In this document: one piece after another, positions 23,496-60,329 of the stretch
How the letters are laid out: each line of letters begins with the position of its first letter
Position numbering within the stretch: the stretch's first letter is position 1
From: Thunnus maccoyii
Lineage: Eukaryota; Chordata; Actinopteri; Scombriformes; Scombridae
Reading direction: 5' to 3'
DNA length: 64,000 bases
NCBI RefSeq assembly: GCF_910596095.1
Contig: NC_056539.1
Location: 7,576,501-7,640,500, forward strand
Program-made: the position numbers and the translations under genes
Notes under the pieces: model-generated
Told to the model about the DNA's origin: nothing
The model's input: the letters and a program-made list of their open reading frames with translations, nothing else
Database searches by the model: none

Positions 23496-24860
23496 TTCAC
23501 ATGCCTTTTCATAATTATATGACTTTTGTGCCATTCTGCATTTTTTTATAACACAGAGCCTATACTTGAATGACCAAAGTTACAATGTGTTTATATAACT
23601 GGTTTGACTTCACATTTACTTGAATCTTATTGCAGTTTCTAATGAAACAGTTCTTAGTTACTGTGTAACCCACTAACATAAGTCTTTTTTTTCTTTCCTT
23701 CTTTAATTACATTTATACTCGTGAGTACAACTGCCACATGACCTCTCACAGCTTTTAAACAGCATACTCAAATACAGGTCGGGGAACAATTAATTTGTCA
23801 ACTTCATGTTTTTACTCATTTCAAAAAGACAATGTTCCTCTCAAGGGTTTAATAGGCCTCTTGAATGGTCTCCCTTTCTCCCAATGCAAGGCTGTCTCAA
23901 TGTAGAATCACCTGCACTTTAACTTATTCATTGAGTCTCTGAATTATTCAGTGTAATTTCAGCAGCAGTCACTTTAGTGCAGGAGTTGTTTAGCAGATGA
24001 GTATCAATAATGACTAGGTGTTTTGGTCTAATGGGAAAATTTATAAAGCTGATATACCAAAAAAAAAAAAAAAAAGATCAGCTGTCTCACCATAAATCTT
24101 AAATTGTTTTGTCCAACTAAAGAGTGTAAGACACTGTTCTTACCAGATGTTTGATAAGTATTGATTTCCAAATAATAAAACTAAATCATAGTAGTTATAT
24201 GTCAGCATTCCCTGAAAAATATTTTGGCTTTGCCTGTCCTCGTACAATGATTTTCTAGAGATCTTTAATAGACTTTCAGGTTTCTGGGGTAAGAACATCA
24301 CAAAGAGATGCTGAAGACAAGGGCTGCAACTCGCCTTAAGTTTTTTCCATTGATTAATCTTTGATTAATTTGCCAATGATCTTTATCGAATTCTAGTCTG
24401 AAAAATGTCCATTATAATTTCTCAGAGCCCAAAGTGCCTCATTTTATTTTACCAACTGCCCACAACTCAAATATATTCAATTTACTGTCATAGATGATAA
24501 AGAAAAGCAGAAAACCCTCACATTGTAAAAGCTGAAACCAAGAGCTAACAGTTTAAATATTATGAATTGCAATCTCCAGTTTCCCAATGATACCTGCTGA
24601 ATTTAAGACATTTTCTGTTAGACTAGAAAGCAGATTTAAAATAAATGCTTCCTTTAAATTATTTACTGAAACTTTGGGATACATAGGATTAAACTAAAGT
24701 TTTGGTTGTTGTGATGTTGTAGTCCTTATTATCAGTACTGTACATGATTTGCTTTTTAATAAACAAGGATTTTTAAGTCATACTACTACCTATAACTTTT
24801 GTGTTTTTATAAGTTATTGTGCATACATAACTCCAATAAAAAATCGTGTGATAAATACTA
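23496..24860 (+). other. nipa1: nipa1 3' UTR with three poly-A signals
   Basis: No coding signal follows the stop. AATAAA occurs at 24174-24179, 24758-24763 and 24835-24840. The last is only about 60-100 bases from the GC-rich start of nipa2. A decayed TIR repeat occupies about 24321-24540 and an A-run lies near 24060. Which signal is used cannot be read. Confidence 0.55.
24321..24540. repeat. Decayed GCTGCAAC-type TIR element
   Basis: Starts GGGCTGCAACTCGCC and shares with 54445-54758 the blocks GATTAATC, AAATGTC, 'CCCACAACTCAAATATATTC' and 'TTTACTGTCATAGATGATAA'. The right end is too decayed to place. It lies in the nipa1 3' UTR. Confidence 0.6.
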
Positions 24861-24879
24861 CAAGAGTCGACTTTACATT

Positions 24880-25140
24880 GAGGTGCAGTATTTTATCTGA
24901 GAGATGAACATGCTGGACTTCTGCCTGCGGAGGGCACACAGCTCATCGGTCGCATCCCCGGTGATAAGCGGAAGAAGAGGCTCGCAGTGCGGCAGTCGTC
25001 CAGCGGAGTCGGTGTTGATAGGATGCGGAGAGCAGTATGTGATGGTTAGCCTCAGAGCCAGGAAGCAGCCGAGCTACTAGCCAACCTCCAGCTGCTACCG
25101 GAGTCTTCTTTTTGGGGGCAAAACCAAGCAGCTTTTGGAC
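24880..25140 (+). promoter_or_regulatory. nipa2: nipa2 promoter and non-coding first exon
   Basis: A CpG-richer block (about 24925-25060) is followed by a donor at 25141 (TTTTGGACAG then GTATTT), suggesting a non-coding first exon ending at 25140. It would splice to 25837 or to the alternative exon near 25653-25737. No TATA box recognised. Confidence 0.5.
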
Positions 25141-25652
25141 AGGTATTTAACTCACATTATTACTTCTCAAACCTCGCAAACAACCAGACACTCAGATTCT
25201 TAGTTAATGCTGATTGACTTCGCTAGCCAGCCAGCTAGCCGCCGCGCTAATAAGGAGGCTAATGTGGCTAACGAGCATATATAGTAGCTAGCAATTAGCT
25301 ACTCGCAAAGTTATTGAAATGTACAATGTTGCCATAGTCACTGCTACTGTCTGAGTATAGCCTAGAGCAGTGTACTGACATATAATAGCCGGGTAATTAT
25401 AAAACTACAACCCCGTTAGAGGGCGACTTTGGCTTCAGGCTAGCTCGTTAGCTGCACCTAGCGTGCCCAGGTTAACATTAACCTCATTGGTTGTAACTTC
25501 CTGAATTCCTTTCTTGACATGTGGATATTGACATAGCAGGGGAGCGTCCCAAGGCGTCAGTGTTATATACATGCAACACCCAGCAATAACCGGCTATCTA
25601 TACAACAGTCACTCCTGTGCGTTTGTTTGGGAACAGCTGCTAGTGAAATTAG

Positions 25653-25737
25653 ATGCACCTAAATGTGCTGTTACTCATGGATTCTTACTACTCATCAAGT
25701 TATGGTTTACCAGCCTGTACTGTCTCCTGTGGAAACG
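25653..25737 (+). CDS. nipa2: Candidate upstream coding exon of nipa2 (extracellular extension)
   Basis: An in-frame TAG lies immediately before ATG at 25653; a second in-frame ATG is at 25677. The frame runs open to a good donor (AACG, then GTAAGG at 25738). Its phase matches the acceptor at 25837 exactly (G + GT = Gly), and reading continues without stop into the canonical Met at 25929. The join would add 59 residues (51 from the second Met), including CTVSCGNG and the sequons NCT, NVT and NTS with four cysteines. Neither start has a strong Kozak context, whereas 25929 does (A at -3, G at +4). It may be an alternative first exon, or a chance open frame. Moderate confidence. Confidence 0.45.
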
Positions 25738-25928
25738 GTAAGGCATTGTTGTTAAATTGATGTTAAAGACGCGACTTTCTGACTTTTCACAACAGCTTAT
25801 GAATGCCTTGTTGTGTTTCATGTGCTCTGCTCTCAGGTGTGTGGGCTGGCCAGAACTGCACTTTTGGTCAGCATCTGCACTGTTTGGTCGTAAATGTGAC
25901 AGACCACACCAACACATCCAGCCTCACT

Positions 25929-28069
<2,141 letters not shown>

Positions 28070-28625
28070 GATGATCATGGAACTTTTTGCAGCCCCCTAA
28101 TGACTCACCAACCATGGGATTGTTATAGGCACGGTGTATGAAAACAATAAGACAATCACCTGAAAGGGGGAAGTGACTCGGACAGACCAGTGGATTGTAC
28201 TTAATGTTTTAATTTGCCTTACTTTTCTCAGAATATGACCCGGTCGTATTCAGTTAGTTAGAACTTTATTTCATTCCTCTGTAGCGCTGTAAATATGTTT
28301 TTTTTTAAAGAAATGTTTTGTTATATGTACATGCATATTCATGCACTGACTTACTTTATATAAATCAAATGTTTTAATATATATTCTATATGAGGTCCTG
28401 CTAAAAATGACTACATTTAAAAGGACTGTCACTATGATTTGAATTCTCGTGATACTTGAAAGTAACAACTATTTTAGTTGGAGGTCATTCCGAACTTTTT
28501 TTTGTAGTGTTTACATGAAAAGTTCTCGAGATGAACCAACAGATTTGTTACATATTTATTGAATTAAAATGATTAAAACATTCGAAACACAAGGCACAGT
28601 GAATAAATGCTTAACATGAGTATGA
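28070..28625 (+). other. nipa2: nipa2 3' UTR, convergent with cyfip1
   Basis: No coding signal after the TAG at 28067-28069. The first AATAAA on the + strand is at 28602-28607. On the minus strand the cyfip1 signal AATAAA is at 28555-28560. The two 3' ends would therefore meet or overlap by up to about 90 bases. Confidence 0.5.
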
Positions 28626-29050
28626 GCTTTGTTACATTTCCATTTCCTTTAAAATGTTTAGCATGCATGTTGAACAATATAGAAAATACAAATTTACCTT
28701 CACCCCCACTTAATAGGTTACTGTTCACCCTTAATATTCCACCACTGCAAAACCTTAAATATTTCTGATAAAAACTAATTTCCCCTCCCTGATCTATAGC
28801 TTTCTGCAAGTATAAAACAAAGAATAGTTCATCCGAAAAAGGGGGAAATATCTATTAATTTCCAATAAGGCACAAGTGAATACAAAAACAACTTATTCTG
28901 ACAAATGTGGCCCAACTTCCTTACATTTAATGGTCCTTTGCTACTAAAGACCTAAAGTAAATGAAGAGGAATATTTGTGGATAGTCTGGTAATGCTGACA
29001 GTGTTTGGAACTTCACGCTGGTCTGCAGTATCGACGGTGGCTGCAGCACC
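28535..29050 (-). other. cyfip1: cyfip1 3' UTR
   Basis: Follows the TGA of cyfip1 at 29051-29053 in the minus direction. The AATAAA at 28555-28560 (minus strand) is the likely poly-A signal. Confidence 0.5.
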
Positions 29051-50867
<21,817 letters not shown>

Positions 50868-50927
50868 CTACAGTTCATGTAATACTATAGAGCAGAAGAG
50901 TTCATGCCATACCACAAATATGAATAG

Positions 50928-50993
50928 TGTTCATCCTCTGGGTACCATGAATGTCTGTACAAAACTTAATGGCAATCCATTCAGTCATTTTTG
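50928..50993 (+). repeat. Fragment of dispersed teleost repeat (third copy)
   Basis: TTCATCCTCTGGGTACCATG and ATGTCTGTACAAAACTTAAT, GGCAATCCATTCAGTC match copies at 34325-34400 and 34705-34760. Confidence 0.6.
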
Positions 50994-51002
50994 AAATATT
51001 GA

Positions 51003-51258
51003 TGAATAATCACCATATCATTTTGGTTAAATAAACAATTGAGATATAGCAATAGAGATCCAATGTTACTATCCAGTAGAGTAGAGGGATATCTTACAAT
51101 ATGGATAAAAACCTCCAGTATCATGTTTCATCTTTTCAGGAGGGCTGATAAAACAAACTCTTCCTTAGAAATTAACTGAGTTGGAGATGTTAGTGGATTA
51201 AAGGCAAGTTAGGCAAGGACATGGGACTTCAGCTCCCTATACTACGACTTTAGTAGTC
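51003..51258 (+). repeat. Direct repeat, copy 1 (256 bp)
   Basis: Begins TGAATAATCACCATATCATT and ends near TTTAGTAG. It matches 52363-52620 throughout with scattered substitutions and small indels (for example 'ACTATCCAGTAGAGTAGAGG' is identical in both). In the first cyfip1 intron. Confidence 0.85.
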
Positions 51259-52362
51259 GTTCTTGAAATATTTCAGTCTGGATGTTGGTGGCCAACCAAC
51301 CAACCGACACAGATGAAATCCCTTGAGCCAGGCCGCTAGCACGCCTAAAAACAGCATAATGCATTTTTTTGGTTTGATAATATGAGACAGTGTAGGAGGG
51401 GGCAGAGAGACTTTTTTTGGGGGGAGAAGGAGGAGGCTCGGGTGTCAAGCATTAATCAGCCTGGAGGCAGCAGCAGAGCAGAGGATGGGTGGGGGAATTA
51501 AACTGAACTTCATGCTAAAAACCCGCCACAGACAGAACATCTTTATCTCTGAAAAATCACCCATATTCTCTGCACTGTGCTCATGTACAGACAAGCATGT
51601 CAAGAAACTGCTCAATGTACAGTTATTAGTGTGAATATGACAGGAATTTCCCCAAAAGTCATGAGTATGATTGTGTCATCAATTTGTATACTAAATGCTA
51701 ATAAACCGATAAACCATTTCAGAGCAGGAATGATGGTGAAGAGTCACTCTTCAGTTCTTTAGGGAAAACCCTGATTACAGCAATTAAATCACTGAAAAAA
51801 AACACCTTTCTCCCATTTATTAACCGCTATCAACAAGATCATGTTTGAAGTCAATAAAAATCAGTTAAATGCGAAAAGATTAGCGCAGTATCAGTCAGAG
51901 GCGTGGTATGCTTTGGTTTGCATTCTCACGCTGCTGCTGCTGACTGCTGACAATCAAAAAACCTATTGCTATCAGAACTGACAGTGAGTCAAACAATCCA
52001 CAGTGACTATCCACCGACACAAAAGCCTGGCAGTCACTGCGTGCACAGACCCGGGGTCAGAGGAGGTCACTGACCTCCTGCTCTGTAGATGGAAGTACGG
52101 CACAGAGCACAAAGAGGAGAAAGGATCCATATAATTGAAGAACTACTACAGGATACTGCATTTTAAAATTCAGCCTAATATTACACCTGACACACTGACA
52201 AAGTGGCTTTCATGTCTCTTATAAAACATTCACAGCAGATTACTTGTACAGGAGGTCATCTGAGAAAAGAAATGACAGTTGCCATGGTACTTTCAGTTTG
52301 GAGATTGCAATGGCAAATACAGAGTCTCAGTCCCACCCATGTGACTCAAGGGATGTGGCTGT

Positions 52363-52620
52363 TGAATAATCACTGCATCATTTTGTTTAAATAAACAACT
52401 GAGATATAACAATAGAGATCCAATTTTTACTATCCAGTAGAGTAGAGGGATATCTTATAATATGCATATAAAAAACTCCAGTATCATGTTTCAGCTTTTC
52501 AGCAAGGCTGATAAAAACAAAGTCTTCCTTAGAAATAAATTGAGTGAGAGATGTTAGTGGAACAAAGGCCAGCTAGGTGAGGACATGGGACTTCAGCTCC
52601 TTATAATATAACGTTAGTAG
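52363..52620 (+). repeat. Direct repeat, copy 2 (258 bp)
   Basis: Begins TGAATAATCACTGCATCATT and ends ACGTTAGTAG. Same orientation as copy 1, 1.36 kb apart; roughly nine in ten bases agree by eye. Confidence 0.85.
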
Positions 52621-54444
52621 ATTTTATGCAAAGAATACAGAAGACAGTAACTGCAAGCCCGAGCGTGCAATCTACAAAGATCTCTACAAAGTGCACAGTG
52701 ACCACAGCAAACTGCATCCCATTACAAAAGCAGCTGTAAGCTTTTGATGATGAAAATGAACCTTTACCTCTACCTTTAGGACCTCCATGCATTAATGAGA
52801 TTACATAAATTAAGTTATTTCAAATGCCAAAAAGATGTATAGTCAAATTAGTTAGTCAAGTTACTTTTTGAGAGACTAATAGTTTCACATGATTTCACTG
52901 ATCTACCAGTGGCTGTGGCAGAGAAGAAGAAGGCTGCAAGCTAGTGAACATGGATGTAAACAATGTAGGATTTAAAATACTTTTTTTTTTTTTTTTTTAA
53001 ATTGGCAAAAAAATCCACGGGGTACCTTTAAGGGCATTTCTTAGTACATTAGGCCATGTTACATTAAATGTATAATTCTGAAAATGACTTTTTAATAGTA
53101 CAACACCATTCCATCATTTTTTTAAAGCACAAGAAGGTCTACTGGGGGTCAATAAAGCATCTTGCTCTGAACAACAGTATCATATACCTGACAAGTAGAT
53201 TTATCACCTCATAAACGTATAAACAATGAAATGCAGTTCCTATTTTGGACAATGACACATTATTCCAGCGTGATGAACTTGAAATGACACAATGACTGTA
53301 CATATTGGGTGAAAAGTGTAGGAACTGCAACCTTTTTAATACATGTCACAGTTCCTCCACTGTTCACTCAATAACCTTTAAATTAAAGCTGTAAGTCAGA
53401 ACTTGATCCTCATAGTGCTGCATTTCATATCCAATGTGTTGGAGTACAAAGCCAACGAAACTAAAACCGTGTCATAATAAACTTAGAGAGTAAATATAGC
53501 TGTGGTTAATTGCAAAATGCAGCTTATGAAAGAGGGAAGGAAGTCAAATGGGAAGATCTATGTAAAGCGGTACTCAGAGTGGGCTATGTCTCATTAATGA
53601 CTTAGCCAAACATCTTTTTTTAGGTTGCCAAACTGAACGGCAAACAGTCAAGCAAGCAGCATGGAAGACTGCAGATCAGTCATCTCAGCAACAAAACAGG
53701 GAAGTATGAGTCCCAGACAATGAGAGCATGTGATGTGGGGTCTTCTTCACGACAGGGGAAGGACTGAAAAACTGACGTCCAAGAAACTGAAAGTAGCCGA
53801 TGAGATATAAAATAAATGTTGTGCTTGGATACTGTTTGTCAGAAAATACACAGAAAATAAAATACATACAGTAGATTTGACGAAAGGTCTTACCGCAGCA
53901 AGGACAACTATTGTTGAGCCTTTCGGTTTTCTTTAACTGAACAAAGAAACCACGTCCATTATCAAAAAAAAAGGGAACCCTGGTGGCTTTTGCTTTAGAG
54001 CACAGTTCCTCTTAAGACTGCAGCCTCTCGAGCTGTCTCCTCTTGTAAAACTAAGAGCCAGACAAGAGACAAATTAGAAAAGTCATGCCTCTTAAAAGAG
54101 TTAATTTAGCCTGCCAGGTTGTTGGCCATTACGCCCACTGCTGAAGTTGCACACCATGTGTTTGTTGCGCTCCCTCAGTAATTACACGGTAAGGAGCTTA
54201 AACCAGCCTCAAGTAGGTAACCTAGGTGTGCGAAGCGGAGGGCATACACAAGGCACCACCACACAACAGTAACAATGATACCACTAATAGTTGATTTAAG
54301 CTTCTTGTCACTTGTGTGAAATCACACAGTTTTATCAGACAAGATAAAATTACAAAATTGACCAAGAGACATAAAGTAAAGTCAGATGAGTGACGAGACT
54401 ACTGTCTGCCATATGAAACTGCCACTCTATGTGGTAGAATTATG

Positions 54445-54758
54445 TAGGGCTGCAACTAACAATTTTCATTATTGATTCATCTATCATTTATTTTCTCCTT
54501 TGTCTGGTCGATAAAATGTCAGAAAATGGTGAAAATGTCAGCTGTTTCATAAAGCTCAAGGTGCATCCTAAAATGTTTCATTTTGTCCTGACCAACAGCC
54601 CACAAGCCAAAGATATTCAGTTTACTGTCATAGAAGGCTAAAAAAACCCAGAAAATATTCACATTCAAGAAGCTGCAAACAGAAGATGCTTGCATTTTTG
54701 CTTTCAAAATTACAGATTTATTTTCTGTCGATTAATCGCTACAATTGTTGCAGCTGTA
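54445..54758. mobile_element. TIR-bearing MITE of the GCTGCAAC family
   Basis: Begins TAGGGCTGCAACTAAC and, read from the other end, TACAGCTGCAACAATT: terminal inverted repeats with the core GCTGCAAC. Internal blocks include AAATGTCAGAAAATGGTGAA, 'CAGTTTACTGTCATAGAAGG', 'CAGAAAATATTCACATTCAA' and 'CGATTAATCG'. About 314 bp, no coding capacity. This is the most complete of four copies in the window. Family assignment (hAT-like) is from memory. Confidence 0.7.
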
Positions 54759-57034
54759 AAAGTATGAATGCAAACTTGTCCAAACCAACCTAAACTCTGA
54801 CTGTGCAATATCCACTTTTATCTAATGAATAGCATAATAATCTGACATGGAGGTATGGTAGACAATAAAGGTCGGGAACCACTGATCTAGACTAACGAGG
54901 ACATTGTTCCTTAAGACGTGCTGCTGTTTAGTCTTTCAAATGTCCTTTTTTCTATGCTGTCAGTGACACAAATAGAACTCCATTCACCTTCATTGTAGTA
55001 GAGTGGCAGCAGGAATGTTAAAGACCGATAGCTCAAAACCTCTGAACCTATCAGCATGGCTGGATATCCTCACAAGTACGAAGAAAATATGGGGTTTTTG
55101 TCATTTGTGTAACTGACCTTTTAAAAAGGTAGATACTGTAGGAAAACAGCAGTCACGCAGCATTCTTTTCAAAAAAGGAAACGTCAAACTGTAGTACAGT
55201 ATGACTTGCACCTGCGTCATGTCTGACAGGGCTGAATAATTTGACACTTTAGCAGGTTCTGCTACAAACAAATACCAGCACATCACACATTCATAGGTCC
55301 TTTCACATCTGAAGATGCAGAGGAAGCCACACATACAATACAGTCCTTTCAAGTGAGAAACAGAAGCAACAGCCACAAGCTGCACAACATTTAGCTTTCC
55401 TCAGAAGGTGGCAAATAATTGCACCGAAAAACACAAAACGTGACTTCATCAGCTAGTTGCCGTGTGCCAGCCACACAGTCCTCTGAAGAAGTTTGTTTGT
55501 TTATTTAGACCGAGGTGTGATAATAATTTTAACACCCTGACTTTAAACACGCATTTAGGAGGATGTCGCATCATAGTTACTTCCCTATCAAAGCAAAATA
55601 AATCCAGATGCAGTCTAGATTTGGTTTGTCTTGATATATTTGGTATAGAAGGCAAACAGGGGAAATTGACAACATATTTTCTTTGGACTCATATCTATTA
55701 AAAAGGAAACTCTAAATGCATTCTCTACACAAGTATAGAGTGCTGTTCGATACTTAAAACTTAAAACTTTCAAGCCTACTTAGTAAAGTATTCAGTAAAG
55801 CCCTCCAAACAAGCATTAGTTGAGCCCTCTTAAGAGATTTGACCAATCTACATTCTCACAAAAGTTTAATTAGTGATCAATACAGAACAACTGTGGGAAA
55901 TGGGAACCTATTATTCAATTTCAGTGTTATCATCGCTCTGTTATAAACAGTACACTGTAGCTCATCACCTGCTAAAATTGACGTCACTGCATCCTTGAAG
56001 TAGAGGTTCAACCGCAAAGAGAGAAAAACACCACGCTCACCAAAGTAACATCAGATGTGGCTTTACCAACAGTATCTTCATTTCATATTACCCTCCTTCC
56101 TTCCTTCCCTTGTATCCTCCCAGCTAACAATGATAAGAGAGCAGTAAAAGTAACAGAGCAGCAAATGTTGCATGTTTGACTCCTCATTTTACCGTACAGG
56201 CACACACGTTTCCAAGTGTTTTTGATGGACATTCAACTCAACAGTTGCCACAATTTGCCCCTAAAATGACGATATATTCTTAAGATATCACTAAAAAGAA
56301 ATGTCTCCAAATATCAAAGTGACGTACATTTTTAGAAATGTTTGAAACTGCTCCGGTATTTACAGTGAATAGCTGTGCCGTGAATGCAACATCAAGAAGA
56401 GGGTGCGGAGCGCAGTCGGGGTTCCTGAACACAACATCTGTCCTGCTTACTGTCATTCTCAAAACAACAAACAAAATAGAAAGAGACAGCATTCCCAGCA
56501 AAATCATAAAATGTTGAGTTTCACATCTTTTCAGTCGCTGACAGTGAAAAGTTTTTACTACTGAGAAGTTGGAGTCTCTTTGTCCCTGTTGCGGCTATCA
56601 CACCTGGCGGACACTGCTCACTTCTAACACTAGTTCAGATAAATTCACCTAAAACGAACTTCTGAGCGAGAAAGTTGACCTAATTTGGAGCCTTTGATGT
56701 GGAAAAGGTGTGGGAGGACCTGCCTCCAACATGTAGCCGTGGTATGGCTAGTTACAGGCTCGGTGCCGTGGCCTGAGATTAGTCACAGCTCGGGCCTGTG
56801 AGCCAGGAAAATGGCTTGGCAAAGCAACAAGCTGTTAACCCCCTCAAGCTTTTAATTCTGCCAAACATTTGATAAGAGTTAGTTGTTTTTTTAACGGACA
56901 ACTTAACCAAAACGACGTTAGGAAGACTACACCCAAAGCAACGCCGCACAGCTTTTTTTTCCTCCTCCGTGGGGGAGTTAACTAGCTGGATATACACTCT
57001 GAAACCAACTTGACGATGAATCACTCCTACTCAC

Positions 57035-57330
57035 CCGGAGCTGTTGGTTATCAGGGAAAACTTGTGCGTTTATTGACCCGATTAGAGAGCCATTTGGCCG
57101 GATAGTTGACTCCTTCCAGCGGCTGCTAAGTCCCGTCTTCGGAAGTCTTCAACTCCAAGTTTTTCCAGTCGTCGGCCAGCGGAGTGTTTCCTCGGTGGGT
57201 GTTATTATCATGGGCGGGGGAGAGAAGTCGAGCAGGGAGTTCCTGTCCCTCAAACAGGGAAACTCAACAGGAAACTCTGCTGAGAGCTGCGGTGCTGGCC
57301 TCCTCCACTAGGGCTGGGACGCGGAGGATA
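57035..57330 (-). promoter_or_regulatory. cyfip1: cyfip1 promoter and putative non-coding first exon
   Basis: A donor (CTCAC on + at 57030-57034, i.e. GTGAG) ends a likely 5'-UTR exon that begins within the CpG-rich block up to about 57330. A GC box (GGGCGGGG) is at 57212-57219. The first coding exon's acceptor (TTTCAG CAG) is 6.2 kb away. A second donor-like GTAAGA at about 53893 could mark another upstream non-coding exon. Confidence 0.45.
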
Positions 57331-58289
57331 AGAGCTAAAGTCACAGGAATGTACAGTAGGAACGTGCCCGGGGGTATGGAGGGTTATTAGTGCCCCCTCC
57401 CCCCCCCCAAAAAAACTATCCCCATCAAACACAGCGTAGCATGTGGAATCATGGCAAAACCTTTAATTAAACCAATTCAAGCTTTTTTAGTAGCCTAATG
57501 ACCCGAAAACAATGAGAATTAAATTAAATATTTATTAGATTACAACGTTTGGGTCTGTCCGAACTTTTAATCAGGTATATGGGCATCACAACAGTCCCTA
57601 TATATATACACACACAGAAGCTGCCGCAATCATCCAATCAGAGCACCTTAAATTTACTCATTGCGTCACCAGTCAGAAAATAACATTAAAAAGATTAGAA
57701 AGATACGAAATGACGCAATATAATGATAGCAATAAATCTAAAGCAACATCCATGTAACCGCAAACCACTCCAAAGGTTAAAAAATAGAAAAGAACAAGTA
57801 AATTAATAACAAACATTCTAATATGTATTATGAATCTTAGTGTTATTCAACCTATTAAATCCATTCTATAAAAAAAGGCAAAGGGGAAGGTAAATTAGGG
57901 ACAAAAGTCTCAATTTGTCAAAAAAAAACCCAAAACTTTTTCAATGTCATCACAAATTAAATATATCTACCCCCAAATGGCATTAGTCATAGTTCAAGGA
58001 TGTACAATAACATACATAAATAACATAATTAAGTGCATGAATGCCAATTTGTCAGTGAATCTATATAGTAACATCCTTATAATTTAAATAGAAAAAGAAA
58101 CATTATAGAGGATAGGGATAAAATAGTGCAGAGAACCAACAGACTTGATCAATGCATATATGTTATTCAAAAAACACTGTAAGGATAAGAAAAAGACATG
58201 AATCTAGACATATTAATAAATGTATTGCAGAACAGGGAAGACTAAATTATGATTTTTTGTTAATACCTAGCTCCAGAATAGGTATTTGT

Positions 58290-58540
58290 CTAATAAATAT
58301 AGCAACACATTTCATTTGTACCACACTTTTCATTCATAGTGAAACTCAAAGTATAAATAACATAGAACATACAACATAAAGAAAATATTAATAAGAGTTA
58401 AGATGAAAAAGCCTTCCTGAATAGAAAAGTTTTTAGGTCTTTTTTAAAAGAGTCTAGGGTCTGTGCTGCCCTCAGATGGTTAGGAAAGCTGTTCCACAAG
58501 CGTGGTGCAGTAGAGCAGAAGGCTCAATCACCCATCGTGC
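58290..58540. repeat. Decayed dispersed teleost repeat
   Basis: ACACATTTCATTTGTACCAC, 'GTGAAACTCAAAGTATAAAT', 'TTTTTAGGTCTTTTTTAAAA' and 'GGAAAGCTGTTCCACAAGCG' follow the order of a widespread fish repeat. Highly diverged. Confidence 0.5.
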
Positions 58541-59279
58541 AAATTGTTGCAATTGTTGAATTTATGAACTAGTTGATAAATTAGATTTTTACCAGTTAGA
58601 TCATCAATTTATTAGTTTATCTTAATTGTTGTTGGAGCCATGTTTGTATCATGTTCATTATGTATATGCAGCAGTATGTTTTCACCTGTAGTAATTCCCT
58701 TTTTGCACAGTTGCTGGTACGTGGAGTATGAGGAAGGTACACATAGGTGAGGCAGTAATCACAGAGCAGGTGTGTTGTTTGCTGGATGAGACAGTTTTTT
58801 GACCTTACAGGTGTAGCATGCCATTGAGTCATATTTGTTGTTTGCACACAAATTGTTAATTGATATTAATTGTGTGTGGTTCACAGTCTACACTGTGGAT
58901 GGACCTGATTGTGTACAATAAATACTCTTAAGTATGGCTAAAATATGGATGTTTGAATAGTAGTAGGTAGATGCTATTGTCATTATAATCATTCTTTCTC
59001 CATTCATTAAAAATGCCAAAATGTGACCATACCAAGGGCTTGTTTTGTATTATTGTATCAAATAAAGAAAATTGACGTTAATATAACAATAGGCATTAAT
59101 ATAACAATGTAATTTAAAGTTACTAATATTATAGTAACCTGCCAAAGAATTATACTATTACTGTATAAAGAAGGAAAATCACTTTCAATAACTTAATTTT
59201 CAAAAAGGATAAAAGGCAAATACATTTTTAATACAACGTTCAAGAATACACACATACATACACTTCCATTATTAGTTAA

Positions 59280-59515
59280 AAATACATCCATCCATCAGTT
59301 TGTCAAATCATGTACATGTAGTTCAAGGTTGTGGAGTTGAAGCGTATCACAGGACACAAAGGGCAACAGGCTGATACACACAAACATATTTAGAAATGTT
59401 TTTGTTTTTGGGCTATGGGAGAAAACTTGAGCACCCATCACAGGACACTCACACACAAAGACATGTAAACTCTAAATGCCATACAGCTGATGATCCACTG
59501 CGCCATCCTTTTTAA
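59280..59515. repeat. Second, more decayed copy of the 13300-13612 repeat family
   Basis: ATCCATCCATCAGTTTGTCA, 'ATCACAGGACACAAAGGGCA', 'GGGCTATGGGAGAAAACTTG' and 'CTGATGATCCACTGCGCCAT' keep the order of the family. Confidence 0.5.
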
Positions 59516-60329
59516 AACTATAACCATTGAAATAAGATAAATAAGAACAGGATAAAGATAATTTCCCTTTTATACTAGACATACTAGATGAAAAAGAAAG
59601 AATGAGAAAATTCCATGTTGTGCATATTTACCTAAGGTTATCAATTTGATTTAAGCCATACAGCAACACAGGTTGTGCAATAAGGAATTGTAATTTGCGG
59701 CTATGAAACGTCATCAGGTCTACCTGGAGCGAGGTCTGGAAAGGTCACTTTAAAAAAGCCTAAAATCACAGCTTACAGTAGACTGCTGCAAGAGAAAGAC
59801 CACATTTTATCAATGTCCTGTGCATTCTGCAATACCTCAAATGTCTGTTGCCCTGAATCACAACGTCAGGAGAAATGACCCTCAGTGTGCTGATGACAAG
59901 CAATTTTGTTAGGCCCTTTGATGGGCTCATTGGTAGCATGCCATCTCCTGCTTACAGTAGAGACAACTGAGTTCTGATTACAATAGATAGAATTCCTCCT
60001 GGCACAAAGTATTTCACTTTAATTTGTAAAGCAAAGGAATTATACACACTGTAGGAGTTGATAACAAGAAAGTTTGGAAACCTCTGGCAACAGACCTGCT
60101 GATGGATATTTATTAAACTTTTAATACTATTTTTCACCTGCAAAAGAAAATTGTTAATTTTAATGAACACATTTTATTTGTTAGTAGAGCTATATTACTA
60201 CTTGCAGCTGAATTTTCACTTACTGACCAATAAATACCCTTACTTACACTAGCATGTTCATGCAGTGTGCATACATACGAGTATATTATATCTTGGTTAT
60301 CCAATTCAATTTTAATTCAATGAATAAAC

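Noticed and set aside
53881-53960. Possible alternative 5' exon of cyfip1
   Set aside because: A GTAAGA donor is present at about 53893 but no acceptor or promoter could be fixed; mentioned only as an option.
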